This document shows, one piece after another, positions 8,088-15,813 of a stretch of 64,000 nt of DNA (position 1 is the stretch's first letter; each line of letters begins with the position of its first letter). A model generated the notes under the pieces. That model saw nothing but the letters and a program-made list of their open reading frames with translations. It searched no databases and was not told where the DNA came from. Origin of the DNA: DATBGO01 sp963840095 (GTDB lineage: Bacteria; Actinomycetota; Actinomycetes; Streptosporangiales; Streptosporangiaceae); contig CAWIXN010000012.1 of the NCBI GenBank assembly GCA_963840095.1, forward strand, positions 930,001 through 994,000. The letters run 5' to 3'. The position numbers were made by a program, and so were the translations under genes.

Positions 8088-9464
8088 GTGAGCAGATATG
8101 AGCAGGCAGGGGCCGCCGCTGCGGCGGCAGGCCGCAGGTTCCGGGCGGTCACGGCCAAGCATCTCGATGCTCTGACCGAACGTGCAGGCCTGGAGCTCAG
8201 CGAGCGGCTGGCAGTGAGGGCCGTGGCCACGGTCCTCCCGTTCCGGACCAACTCCTATGTTGTTGAGAGCCTGATTGACTGGGATGCGGCACCGGAGGAT
8301 CCGATCTACCGGCTGGTTTTCCCGCAGCCGGACATGTTGCCCGAGGCCGACGTCGGCAGACTCGCGGACCTGCTGGCCTGCGGCGCGCCGGAGAGCGCGC
8401 TGCGAGCCGTGGCACATAGCGTCCGGATGCGGCTGAACCCGCATCCCGCAGGCCAGCTCGCGCTCAACATCCCCGATCTGGGCGATGAGCCGGTTCCAGG
8501 AGTGCAGCACAAGTACCCGGAAACCATCCTGCTTTTCCCTAAGCAGGGTCAAACCTGTCACGCATACTGCACTTACTGCTTCCGGTGGGCGCAGTTCGTT
8601 GACGAGCCAGACATGAAGATGGCCACCGACGACATGGCCCGGGTCACCGCCTACCTCCGGAGCCATCCGGAAGTCACAAGTGTCTTGATCACCGGTGGCG
8701 ACCCGATGATCATGGGTACGGACGTGCTCCGCCGCTACCTTGAGCCGCTGCTCGACCTGCGGCTTGACCACATCGAGTCGATCAGGATTGGCAGCAAGTC
8801 ACTGTCTTACTGGCCGCAGCGGTTCGTCACCGACCCGGATGCCGATGACACGCTGCGCCTATTCGAACAGGTTGCCCAGTCAGGGCGCGTCCTGGCCTTC
8901 ATGGCCCACTTCTCCCATCCGCGTGAACTTGAGCCGCCGCTGGTGGCCGAGGCGGTGCGGCGGATCAGGGCGTCGGGAGCCATCATCCGGACCCAGGCTC
9001 CGCTGATCAGGTCGATCAATGATGATTCGGCGGTCTGGTCGGCCTTGTGGCGGTCCCAGAGCCGGATGGGAATGGTGCCTTACTACATGTTTGTCGAGCG
9101 CGACACGGGCCCGCAGGGGTACTTCGCCGTGCCGCTGGCCCGGGGCTATGAGATCTACCGTGACGCGTACCGCACGGTGTCTGGCCTGTGCCGGACGGTG
9201 CGCGGTCCATCCATGTCAGCCACTCCGGGGAAGCTGTGCATTGACGGCGTTGTCGAAGTGGCGGGCGAGAAGGTCTTCGCCCTGCACATGATTCAGGCCC
9301 GAGACCCCGAGCTGGTCGGGAAGCCGTTCTTCGCGCGGTTTGATCCGCAGGCCATCTGGCTGTCCGACCTGAAGCCCGCGTTCAGTTCACGATTCCCGTT
9401 CGACCCGGAGCCGGAGCAACTGCCGGGCTTGTGGGCGCCTGCGGTTTTTGAGCCGGCGAGCTGA
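8088..9464 (+). CDS. KamA-family radical SAM protein, substrate unknown
   Basis: A 458-residue protein with the radical SAM cluster motif Cys157-X3-Cys161-X2-Cys164 (CHAYCTYCFRW) and the downstream ITGGDP glycine motif of SAM binding. The overall layout follows the lysine 2,3-aminomutase family, with a candidate PLP-lysine region near SATPGKLCIDG. The flanking text (QGQTCHAYCTYCFRWAQF) differs from true lysine 2,3-aminomutases, whose motif is closer to CxxYCRHCTRRR, so the substrate is likely different. The GTG at 8088 is chosen because GGAGGGAG sits just upstream; an in-frame extension to 7998 looks unconserved. It stands alone, divergent from plsX and followed by about 400 bp with no gene. 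Confidence 0.8.
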   Translation: MSRYEQAGAAAAAAGRRFRAVTAKHLDALTERAGLELSERLAVRAVATVLPFRTNSYVVESLIDWDAAPEDPIYRLVFPQPDMLPEADVGRLADLLACGAPESALRAVAHSVRMRLNPHPAGQLALNIPDLGDEPVPGVQHKYPETILLFPKQGQTCHAYCTYCFRWAQFVDEPDMKMATDDMARVTAYLRSHPEVTSVLITGGDPMIMGTDVLRRYLEPLLDLRLDHIESIRIGSKSLSYWPQRFVTDPDADDTLRLFEQVAQSGRVLAFMAHFSHPRELEPPLVAEAVRRIRASGAIIRTQAPLIRSINDDSAVWSALWRSQSRMGMVPYYMFVERDTGPQGYFAVPLARGYEIYRDAYRTVSGLCRTVRGPSMSATPGKLCIDGVVEVAGEKVFALHMIQARDPELVGKPFFARFDPQAIWLSDLKPAFSSRFPFDPEPEQLPGLWAPAVFEPAS

Positions 9465-9841
9465 CGGCTAAGCGGGCGGAGTTGGGCGCTTCGTGATCGC
9501 GAGCGAGCCACACGAACCAGCCGCGGTGGGTACGCACGGCTCCGCGCGGCGCTGAGGGCCGTCCCGAACCGGCCGATCTGTCCTCCATGCGGCGATGGCG
9601 CCCGCCCGCGGAGGGGCGCAACCATTCGGCAGGGCGGCGCCCTGCCTGTCCGTGACATCCCGGCGCGGTCACCCGCCGTGGCGATCGGCGGCCAAGCGCG
9701 GGTCACGGCAGCGACTCCCGCCGCGCCGCATGCTCACGATCCTGTCGCTGGCAGGCGGGAGGGGACCGCCATGGCCGTGCTCACGATCGGTGTCGCAAGA
9801 TGCTCATGCCGAGAACGCGTAACAGACTCTGGAGGGGTCCG
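9465..9841. other. intergenic region upstream of the ArsB-like gene
   Basis: No supported gene. The reading frames here have no recognisable domains. The last 70 bp carry two purine-rich ribosome-binding-like sequences (GGGAGGGG before 9771 and GGAGGGG before 9842). The second precedes the leader ORF described separately. Confidence 0.4.
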
Positions 9842-9886
9842 ATGCGACGTCGAGCCTCCCGCTTCTGCGGGAGGGCATGGTCTTGA
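9842..9886 (+). CDS. putative 14-codon leader ORF overlapping the permease start
   Basis: ATG at 9842 follows a strong GGAGGGG sequence and encodes MRRRASRFCGRAWS, with a stop at 9884-9886. The stop lies inside the permease reading frame, ten bases after its ATG (9877). The ORF spans the hairpin that hides the permease ribosome-binding site, the arrangement expected for translational coupling. It has no homology I recognise and could be fortuitous. Confidence 0.35.
   Translation: MRRRASRFCGRAWS
9855..9874 (+). promoter_or_regulatory. hairpin sequestering the permease ribosome-binding site
   Basis: CCTCCCGC (9855-9862), loop TTCT, GCGGGAGG (9867-9874). The 3' arm contains the only GGGAGG sequence before the ATG at 9877, with an unusually short 2-nt gap, so the site would be masked when the stem forms. 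Confidence 0.5.
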
Positions 9887-11139
9887 CTGCGGCGCTGGCG
9901 GAAGCCTTGTCCGTCGTCCTGCTGGCGGGGGTGCTGGCTTGTGCTCTGGTGCGCCCGTGGGGCTGGCCGGAGGCAGTCCTGGCGGTCCCGGCCGCGCTCG
10001 TGCTGCTGGCCACGGGGGCGATCTCGCTGGACCAGGCCCGCGCGGTGGCGGAGCGGCTGGGGCCGGTGATCGGATTCCTGGCGGCGGTGCTCGTACTGGG
10101 TCAGTTGTGTGACGACGAAGGGCTGTTCCGGGAATGCGGGGGCTGGATGGCACGCGCCGCGGCGGGGCGGCCGCGGCGGCTGCTGCTCGCCGTCTTCATT
10201 GCCGCCTCGGTGATCACGGCGGTGCTGAGCCTGGACGCCGCGGTGGTGCTGCTCACCCCGGTGGTGTTCGTCACTGCCGCTCAGCTGGGGGCGCGTCCCA
10301 GGCCGCACGTGTATGCCTGCACCCATCTGGCGAATACCGCCTCCTTGCTGCTCCCGGTTTCTAACCTGACCAACCTGCTGGCGTTCGCGGCCAGCGGGCT
10401 GAGCTTCACCCGCTTCGCCGCGCTGATGGCGCTGCCGTGGCTGGTCGCCATCGGAGCCGAGTATGCGGTCTTCCGCCGGTTCTTTGCCTCCGACCTGGAC
10501 GCCGGCGCCCAGGCCCCGCCTGCCGCCGAGCCGCCCGAGGTGCCGGTGTTCGCCGTGGCGGTGGTGGCCTGCACCCTCGCCGGGTTTGCCGTCACCTCGG
10601 TTGCCGGGGTGAACCCGGCCTGGGCGGCCCTGGCCGGCGCGGCGGTGCTCGCCGCCCGCGCCCTGGCCCAACGGCGCACCGCCCCCGCTGCCATCGTCAG
10701 AGCCGCGGATATCCCCTTCCTGTTCTTCGTGCTGGGCCTGGGGATTGTGGTCCGCGCGGTGGTCGATAACGGGCTCGCCGGGGCTCTGGGGCATCTGCTG
10801 CCCGGCGGCGTGACGCTGCCCTCGCTGCTGGCCACCGCGGCGCTGTCCGCCGTCCTGGCCAACGTGATCAACAACCTGCCCGCCGTGCTGGTGCTGCTGC
10901 CGCTGGCCGTTCCCGCGGGCCCCGGCGCCGTCCTCGCGGTACTACTCGGGGTGAACATCGGCCCCAACCTCACCTACGCCGGTTCCCTGGCCACCCTGCT
11001 GTGGCGCCGCATCGCGCGCGAGCACGACACCAGCGTCGACCTCGGAGAGTTCACCCGGCTCGGACTGCTCACCGTACCTGCCGCGCTGATCCTGGCGGTG
11101 CTGGCCCTGTCGGTTTCGCTGCACGCCATCGGAGGCTGA
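9877..11139 (+). CDS. ArsB/NhaD-superfamily (SLC13-like) permease
   Basis: A 420-residue polytopic membrane protein of about 11 segments. Diagnostic stretches are SLDAAVVLLTPVVFVTA, NTASLLLPVSNLTNLLAF in the first half, and NVINNLPAVLV with GVNIGPNLTYAGSLATLLW in the second. These are the paired substrate-binding hairpins of the arsenite/Na+ (ArsB, NhaD, DASS) ion transporter superfamily. Arsenite export is possible, but no ars regulator or reductase is nearby, so another anion or Na+/H+ exchange is equally possible. The stop is followed 5 bp later by the universal stress protein start, so the two form an operon. Confidence 0.82.
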   Translation: MVLTAALAEALSVVLLAGVLACALVRPWGWPEAVLAVPAALVLLATGAISLDQARAVAERLGPVIGFLAAVLVLGQLCDDEGLFRECGGWMARAAAGRPRRLLLAVFIAASVITAVLSLDAAVVLLTPVVFVTAAQLGARPRPHVYACTHLANTASLLLPVSNLTNLLAFAASGLSFTRFAALMALPWLVAIGAEYAVFRRFFASDLDAGAQAPPAAEPPEVPVFAVAVVACTLAGFAVTSVAGVNPAWAALAGAAVLAARALAQRRTAPAAIVRAADIPFLFFVLGLGIVVRAVVDNGLAGALGHLLPGGVTLPSLLATAALSAVLANVINNLPAVLVLLPLAVPAGPGAVLAVLLGVNIGPNLTYAGSLATLLWRRIAREHDTSVDLGEFTRLGLLTVPAALILAVLALSVSLHAIGG

Positions 11140-11144
11140 TTCCC

Positions 11145-11648
11145 GTGACCGTGATCGCCTGGATCGTCGAAGGCACCTGGCCGGCCTGCGTCGACGCCGC
11201 CAGCACTCACGCCCCTGAAGGCGCCGATATCGTCTTGCTCCACGTCACCGGCCACGACATCCCCGGTGCCGCCCACGGCGCCTACGCGGGCCTGTTCGGC
11301 CGCAGCCGCCCCGACCGCGACCCCGGCACCCACCTGCAGCAGCTGGCCGCCGCCTCCGCTCAGCAGCTCCTGCAGGCAGCCGCCGACCGCCTCGGGCGGC
11401 CCTGCACCCGGCTGGAACGATCCGGGCAGATCGAGCGGGAAGTCGTTGCCGTTGCCGACGGCGCCGACCTTCTGATCCTTGCCCGCGACGGAGACCGCAC
11501 CCACCTGGGACCCCGGAGCCTGAGTCCCGCCACCCGCTTCGTCATCGACCACGCACCCTGCCCGGTCCTGCTGGTCTGGCCCGAGACCCCGCCGGCCATC
11601 ACCACCATCCCGCCCGCGCCTCCGCGCCGACCGCACCGCCCGGATTAG
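11145..11648 (+). CDS. universal stress protein-like protein
   Basis: A 167-residue Usp-fold protein. The N-terminal strand (VTVIAWIVEGTWP), the LLHVTG strand and the C-terminal strand in APCPVLLVWPE match the family. The ATP-binding glycine loop near GDRTHLGPRSLSPATRFV is degenerate relative to the usual G-2x-G-9x-G(S/T), so nucleotide binding is doubtful. The GTG at 11145 is chosen because GGAGG overlaps the permease stop codon just upstream. It is cotranscribed with the permease and may regulate or protect it, a pairing known for Usp proteins and ion transporters (inference). Confidence 0.72.
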   Translation: MTVIAWIVEGTWPACVDAASTHAPEGADIVLLHVTGHDIPGAAHGAYAGLFGRSRPDRDPGTHLQQLAAASAQQLLQAAADRLGRPCTRLERSGQIEREVVAVADGADLLILARDGDRTHLGPRSLSPATRFVIDHAPCPVLLVWPETPPAITTIPPAPPRRPHRPD

Positions 11649-11809
11649 GAGCGCCGAAGGCACACGTGCGGCACCGCCGGCATCCTCGCCCTGAGCTGCA
11701 TCTGACAACGTCACAAACTCAGAAGATCCAGGCTCACTACTAATCTGTCACCAACCGGCACCGAACCCCGCTCGGTTCCGCTGTCATGGGCGGCAAGTAT
11801 GCTCCGCGC

Positions 11810-12583
11810 ATGGAACTGAATGGGGTGTCGGCCATCGTCTCCGGTGGTGCGAGCGGCCTGGGCGAGGCGACGGTGCGCGGGCTGGCGGCGGCAGGCTGCC
11901 GGGTGGTCGTCGCCGACCTTAGCGAGGAGCGGGGCAAGGCGGTCGCCGATGAGGTGGGCGGCGAGTTCGTCAGGACCGACGTCTCCGATGAGAGCTCGGT
12001 GCAGGCTGCCGTGGACGCGGCGGCGGCCGCGGGGCCGCCGCTACGGGTCGCGGTGAGCTGCGCGGGCATTGGCTGGGCGGCCCGCACCGTCGGCCGGGAC
12101 GGATCACCCCACGACCTGGCGCCTTACCGCAAGGTCATCGACGTCAACCTGATCGGCACCTTCAACCTGATGCGGCTCGCGGCGGCGGCGATAGCCAAGA
12201 CGCCGCCTGCCGACTCGGACGGACTCCGGGGCGTGATCATTAACACCGCCTCGATCGCCGGCATCGAGGGGCAGACCGGCCAGGTCGCCTACTCCGCGTC
12301 CAAGGGCGGAATCATGGGCATGACCGTGCCCGCCGCCCGCGACCTGGCCGCGATCGGCGTCCGGGTCAATACGATCTGCCCGGGCATCATCGACACGCCC
12401 ATCTACGGATCGGGGCCGGAGAGTGAGGAGTTCAAGGCCAAGCTGGCGGCTCCGGTGGTCTTCCCCAAGCGGATGGGCACCGCCGCGGAGTTCGCTCACC
12501 TGGTGCGGGCGCTGATCGAGAATGACTACCTCAACGCCGAGGTGATCCGTTTCGACGGCGGCGTCAGATTCCAGCCCAAGTAA
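11810..12583 (+). CDS. short-chain dehydrogenase, 3-hydroxyacyl-CoA dehydrogenase type 2-like
   Basis: A 257-residue SDR with the cofactor motif GGASGLGEA near residue 12, the NVNLIG-type element (DVNLIGTFN), catalytic Ser in NTASIAG and the YSASK catalytic Tyr/Lys pair. The C-terminal text (PFPKRMG-like, then GAVIRFDGG-like) matches HSD10-type 3-hydroxyacyl-CoA dehydrogenases, which oxidise the third intermediate of beta-oxidation with NAD+. The crotonase immediately downstream, which makes the hydroxyacyl-CoA, supports this. The ATG at 11810 starts just before the conserved first strand; an ATG at 11786 is an alternative. Confidence 0.85.
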   Translation: MELNGVSAIVSGGASGLGEATVRGLAAAGCRVVVADLSEERGKAVADEVGGEFVRTDVSDESSVQAAVDAAAAAGPPLRVAVSCAGIGWAARTVGRDGSPHDLAPYRKVIDVNLIGTFNLMRLAAAAIAKTPPADSDGLRGVIINTASIAGIEGQTGQVAYSASKGGIMGMTVPAARDLAAIGVRVNTICPGIIDTPIYGSGPESEEFKAKLAAPVVFPKRMGTAAEFAHLVRALIENDYLNAEVIRFDGGVRFQPK

Positions 12584-12684
12584 GCCCGGCGGACCAGCGG
12601 GGCCTGATCAGCCAGCGGGCCGGCGGGCGCCGGACGAGCACGAGTGCCTGATGAGCGGGTGCCTGATGAGCAAGCGAGGTAGTG

Positions 12685-13449
12685 ATGGCTGATGCAGTGG
12701 TCACTGAGGTGGCCGACGGGATCGCGGTCATTACGATCAACCGGCCTGAGGCGCGCAACGCGGTCAACGGCGTGGTAGCCCGCGGCATAGCCGCCGCGAT
12801 CGAGGAATTCGATGCCAGCAGCGACGTCCGGGTGCTGGTGCTCACGGGGGCGGGCGGCAGCTTCTGTGCTGGCATGGACCTGAAGGGCTTCCTGGCCGGT
12901 GACGCTCCGGTGGCCGACGGCCGCGGTTTCGCCGGGATCACGGAGAGCCCTCCGCGCAAGCCGGTCATCGCGGCGGTAGAGGGCTACGCACTCGCGGGAG
13001 GTTTCGAGATCGTCCTGGCCTGCGACCTCGTGGTGGCCAGCGATGAGGCAAAGTTCGGCCTGCCTGAAGTCCGGCGCGGACTGGTCGCCGGCGCGGGCGG
13101 GCTGCTGAGGCTGCCCCGCCGGGTCCCTTACCACCTGGCCATGGAGATCGTCCTGACCGGCGAGCACTTCCCGGCCGCCCGGCTGGCCGAGGCGGGCCTG
13201 GTCAGCCGGCTGGTACCAGCAGGCGAGGCCCTGGCCGGGGCCAGGGAGCTCGCGGCACGGGTGGCTCAGGGCGCCCCGCTGGCCCTGGCCGCCAGCAAGC
13301 GGGTCATTGTTGAGTCCGCGGACTGGGACAGCGCTGAGGCCTTCGCCCGGCAGGGCGAGATCATCAATCCGGTCTTCGGCTCCGCAGACGCGATCGAGGG
13401 CGCGGTCGCCTTCGCCGAGAAGCGGCCCGCGGTCTGGCGCGGCGAGTGA
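12685..13449 (+). CDS. enoyl-CoA hydratase/isomerase family protein
   Basis: A 254-residue crotonase. The oxyanion-hole segments are SFCAGMDLKGF and ALAGGFEIVLACDLV, and the active-site glutamate region is FGLPEVRRGLVAGAGG, all at normal spacing. It probably hydrates 2-enoyl-CoA in fatty-acid breakdown, pairing with the SDR dehydrogenase encoded 100 bp upstream. The start could be GTG 12682 or ATG 12685; GAGG at 12676-12679 fits the ATG better. No acyl-CoA dehydrogenase or thiolase is adjacent, so the exact pathway is open. Confidence 0.87.
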   Translation: MADAVVTEVADGIAVITINRPEARNAVNGVVARGIAAAIEEFDASSDVRVLVLTGAGGSFCAGMDLKGFLAGDAPVADGRGFAGITESPPRKPVIAAVEGYALAGGFEIVLACDLVVASDEAKFGLPEVRRGLVAGAGGLLRLPRRVPYHLAMEIVLTGEHFPAARLAEAGLVSRLVPAGEALAGARELAARVAQGAPLALAASKRVIVESADWDSAEAFARQGEIINPVFGSADAIEGAVAFAEKRPAVWRGE

Positions 13450-13857
13450 CCGGCGCGGCACGAGACGTCACCGGATCTTTATCGGGATGTAACCGCCCAC
13501 CGTCGGCCGATTGCCTGCCGTCTCCGGGGCCGGTAACCGGCCTTCGACGCTGACCCGCTGCATTGGGCGCCCGCGGTCAGTAGGCTGGTGCCTCCCGGTC
13601 CGGAGAGCAGAACCTGCGGTGGGATCAGCGGGCCTGCATTCGCGGCTGGTGCGGCTGGCGCGGCGGGTTCGCGGGCCAATGGGGGCCAGGGCAGCAGCGG
13701 CAGCGCCGCCCGGGCAGCGGCACACCGGAGGCCGCCGTCCGGCCGCAGGTCAGCAGCGGCTGCCACGCCGCGGTGAGCTGCGGAAATAATGCGCACCGGG
13801 CCAGGTCTCCTAGGCTTTCCGGCAGGGCAGCGTGGCCAGGCGACGAGGGAGATGAGA
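13450..13857. other. intergenic region upstream of the GT2/TagF gene
   Basis: No supported gene. It contains a perfect palindrome GGCCGGTAACCGGCC at 13528-13542, a possible operator, and a GC-rich stretch before the GAGGGA ribosome-binding site at 13845. Confidence 0.4.
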
Positions 13858-15813
13858 ATGACGGCTCCGCGGATCAGCGTTGTTGTGCCGTTCTACAACA
13901 ACGAGGACCTGCTTGGTGACTGCCTGCAGTCAATCGCGGGCCAGACCTTCACTGACCTCGAAGTCATCATGGTGGATGACGGCTCGTCCGACGGCAGCGT
14001 GGCCATCGCGCAGGCTCGCGCGGCGTCCGATCCGAGGTTCAAGCTGATTCAGGTCCCCAACGGCGGGCCCGGCTACGCCCGCAACCGCGGCATCGAGCAC
14101 GCCACTGGCGAATTCCTGGCCTTCGTTGACGCCGACGACATGCTACCGAGTTACGCCTACTCCAGGATGCTGCACACCCTGGAGGGATCGGGCTCGGATT
14201 TCGTCTCCGGCAACGTGGAGCGGATGGGGCCCGCCGGGATTGCCCAGTCAATCCTGCATTCCCGCGCCATTAAGGGCCGGCAGATCAGGACGCACATCAG
14301 CAGGACGCCGCAGCTGTTCTGGGACGTGTCCGTGTGGAACAAGCTGTTCCGCAAGGCATTCTGGGACGCCAGCGGCCTGTCCTTTCCCGAGGGCATGCTC
14401 TGGGAAGACCTGCAGGCCATGACGAGGGCGCACGTCCTGGCCAGGGCCGTCGACGTGATCCCGGACACGATCTACTACTGGCGCGAGCGCGGCAAGGGCC
14501 AGCTGTCGATCACTCAGTCCCGGACGGACATCACCAATTTCAGGGACCGGATCACCGCGCTGACCGCCATCGACCGTTTCCTCGCCGAGCGCGGCTCGCC
14601 CAAGCTGCTGCGTGAGCATCAGCGCAAGGCGCTCCTCAATGACCTATGGCTGTATGTCTCTGACCTGTCGAGGACCAGCGACGAGTACCAGGCCGAGTTC
14701 CTCGAGCTCACCGGCAAGTACCTGGCCCAGGTCGACCGGCGGGTGCTCGCGAAGCTGCCCTCGACCCACAAGCTCGCCTACTACCTGGTCGCCACCCGCC
14801 AGCTGGACCAACTGATCGAGTTCAACGCCTGGCAGCAAGGGCAGCCGATCAAGACCATCCCGGTGGTCAGGCGGTTCGGCAGGCTCCGCGCCGACCTGCC
14901 GTTCCGCAAGGACCGCGCGCTGAAGATACCGGGCCGGATCTACCGGCCGCACTGGCGGGAACTCGATCCGTTCGTCCGGGTCGAGCGCATCAGCTGGGAG
15001 GGGAACAAGCTCGTCGTCTCCGGCGCCGCGTTCGTGCCTTCGATCAGCATCACCAAGCGCAGGCATACGTCCAAGATCGTCATCCTGCGCGCGGCCGGCC
15101 GGCGGCTGCCGCCGATCGTCACGATCGCCCGGTCGGTTCCGCATTCCGAGGCCACCATATGGTCGGGCCAGAGGCGTTACTCCTACGACTGGGCGGGCTT
15201 CCGCCTGGAGATCAACCCGAAGCGGTTCCGGATCGGCCGCCGCTGGCTGACCGGGGACTGGGACAGCCTGATCCTGGTCAGGGGGCGCGGCGTGTGGCGG
15301 CCGGCCCGGCTGCACACTCCGATCCGCGGCTCAGCCGAACGGCCGGAATTCCGTGAAGTAGCCCCCGGGATCCGGTTCGGGGCCCGCTGGGTGCGACGGC
15401 AGCTGCATATCCAGGTGCTGGACACGCCCGCCGTGCTGCGGGGCTGCCAGCAGTCAGGCGGCAATCTCGCCATCGAGGTGGACGTCGTCGCGGCACAGCC
15501 TGCCAGCGCCGCTCACCTGGTCCTGACCTGGCCGAATGGCGCGGCGACCCAGCGGTTCGCGGCGACCGCCACCCAGCTGGAGGCCGGCCGAGACTGCGCG
15601 GCGAGGTACCTGTCGCCGCGGCGCGCCCGCCTGGCCAGGCCGCCGCCGACGCGCAGGATGCGGCCGATGACGCGGCGCTCGAGTGGGACCTGCAGGTCGA
15701 GACGGACAGCCGGGGCCCGGTACGGGTGGCGTACCCGGCCGGCTTGCCTGAGTTCAGGCACCATCTCGGGACCAGGGAAATCGGCGTTGAGCGGGCCAGT
15801 GACGGCAACGTGA
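13858..15813 (+). CDS. glycosyltransferase family 2 part of a split GT2/TagF protein
   Basis: The first half of what looks like one bifunctional gene. It has a GT-A fold domain with VVVPFYNNED, VDDGSSDGS, GYARNRG and the metal-binding FVDADD (within residues 1-110). It continues with the WNKLFR / WEDLQA region and a long linker toward a wall polymer polymerase. After about base 15600 the reading frame turns Arg-rich and meaningless, while the natural sequence continues in the -1 frame. ATG 13858 is favoured, with GAGGGA seven bases upstream. With the next entry this would make about 1,180 residues, the usual size of GT2/CDP-glycerol glycerophosphotransferase fusions. Role: teichoic-acid-like polymer synthesis at the membrane (family inference). 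Confidence 0.8.
   Translation: MTAPRISVVVPFYNNEDLLGDCLQSIAGQTFTDLEVIMVDDGSSDGSVAIAQARAASDPRFKLIQVPNGGPGYARNRGIEHATGEFLAFVDADDMLPSYAYSRMLHTLEGSGSDFVSGNVERMGPAGIAQSILHSRAIKGRQIRTHISRTPQLFWDVSVWNKLFRKAFWDASGLSFPEGMLWEDLQAMTRAHVLARAVDVIPDTIYYWRERGKGQLSITQSRTDITNFRDRITALTAIDRFLAERGSPKLLREHQRKALLNDLWLYVSDLSRTSDEYQAEFLELTGKYLAQVDRRVLAKLPSTHKLAYYLVATRQLDQLIEFNAWQQGQPIKTIPVVRRFGRLRADLPFRKDRALKIPGRIYRPHWRELDPFVRVERISWEGNKLVVSGAAFVPSISITKRRHTSKIVILRAAGRRLPPIVTIARSVPHSEATIWSGQRRYSYDWAGFRLEINPKRFRIGRRWLTGDWDSLILVRGRGVWRPARLHTPIRGSAERPEFREVAPGIRFGARWVRRQLHIQVLDTPAVLRGCQQSGGNLAIEVDVVAAQPASAAHLVLTWPNGAATQRFAATATQLEAGRDCAARYLSPRRARLARPPPTRRMRPMTRRSSGTCRSRRTAGARYGWRTRPACLSSGTISGPGKSALSGPVTAT

Noticed and set aside
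9771..10112. Alternative reading from ATG 9771 with a good ribosome-binding sequence
   Set aside because: It runs through the permease gene in the wrong frame and has Gly/Ala-rich nonsense composition; only its start region looks gene-like.
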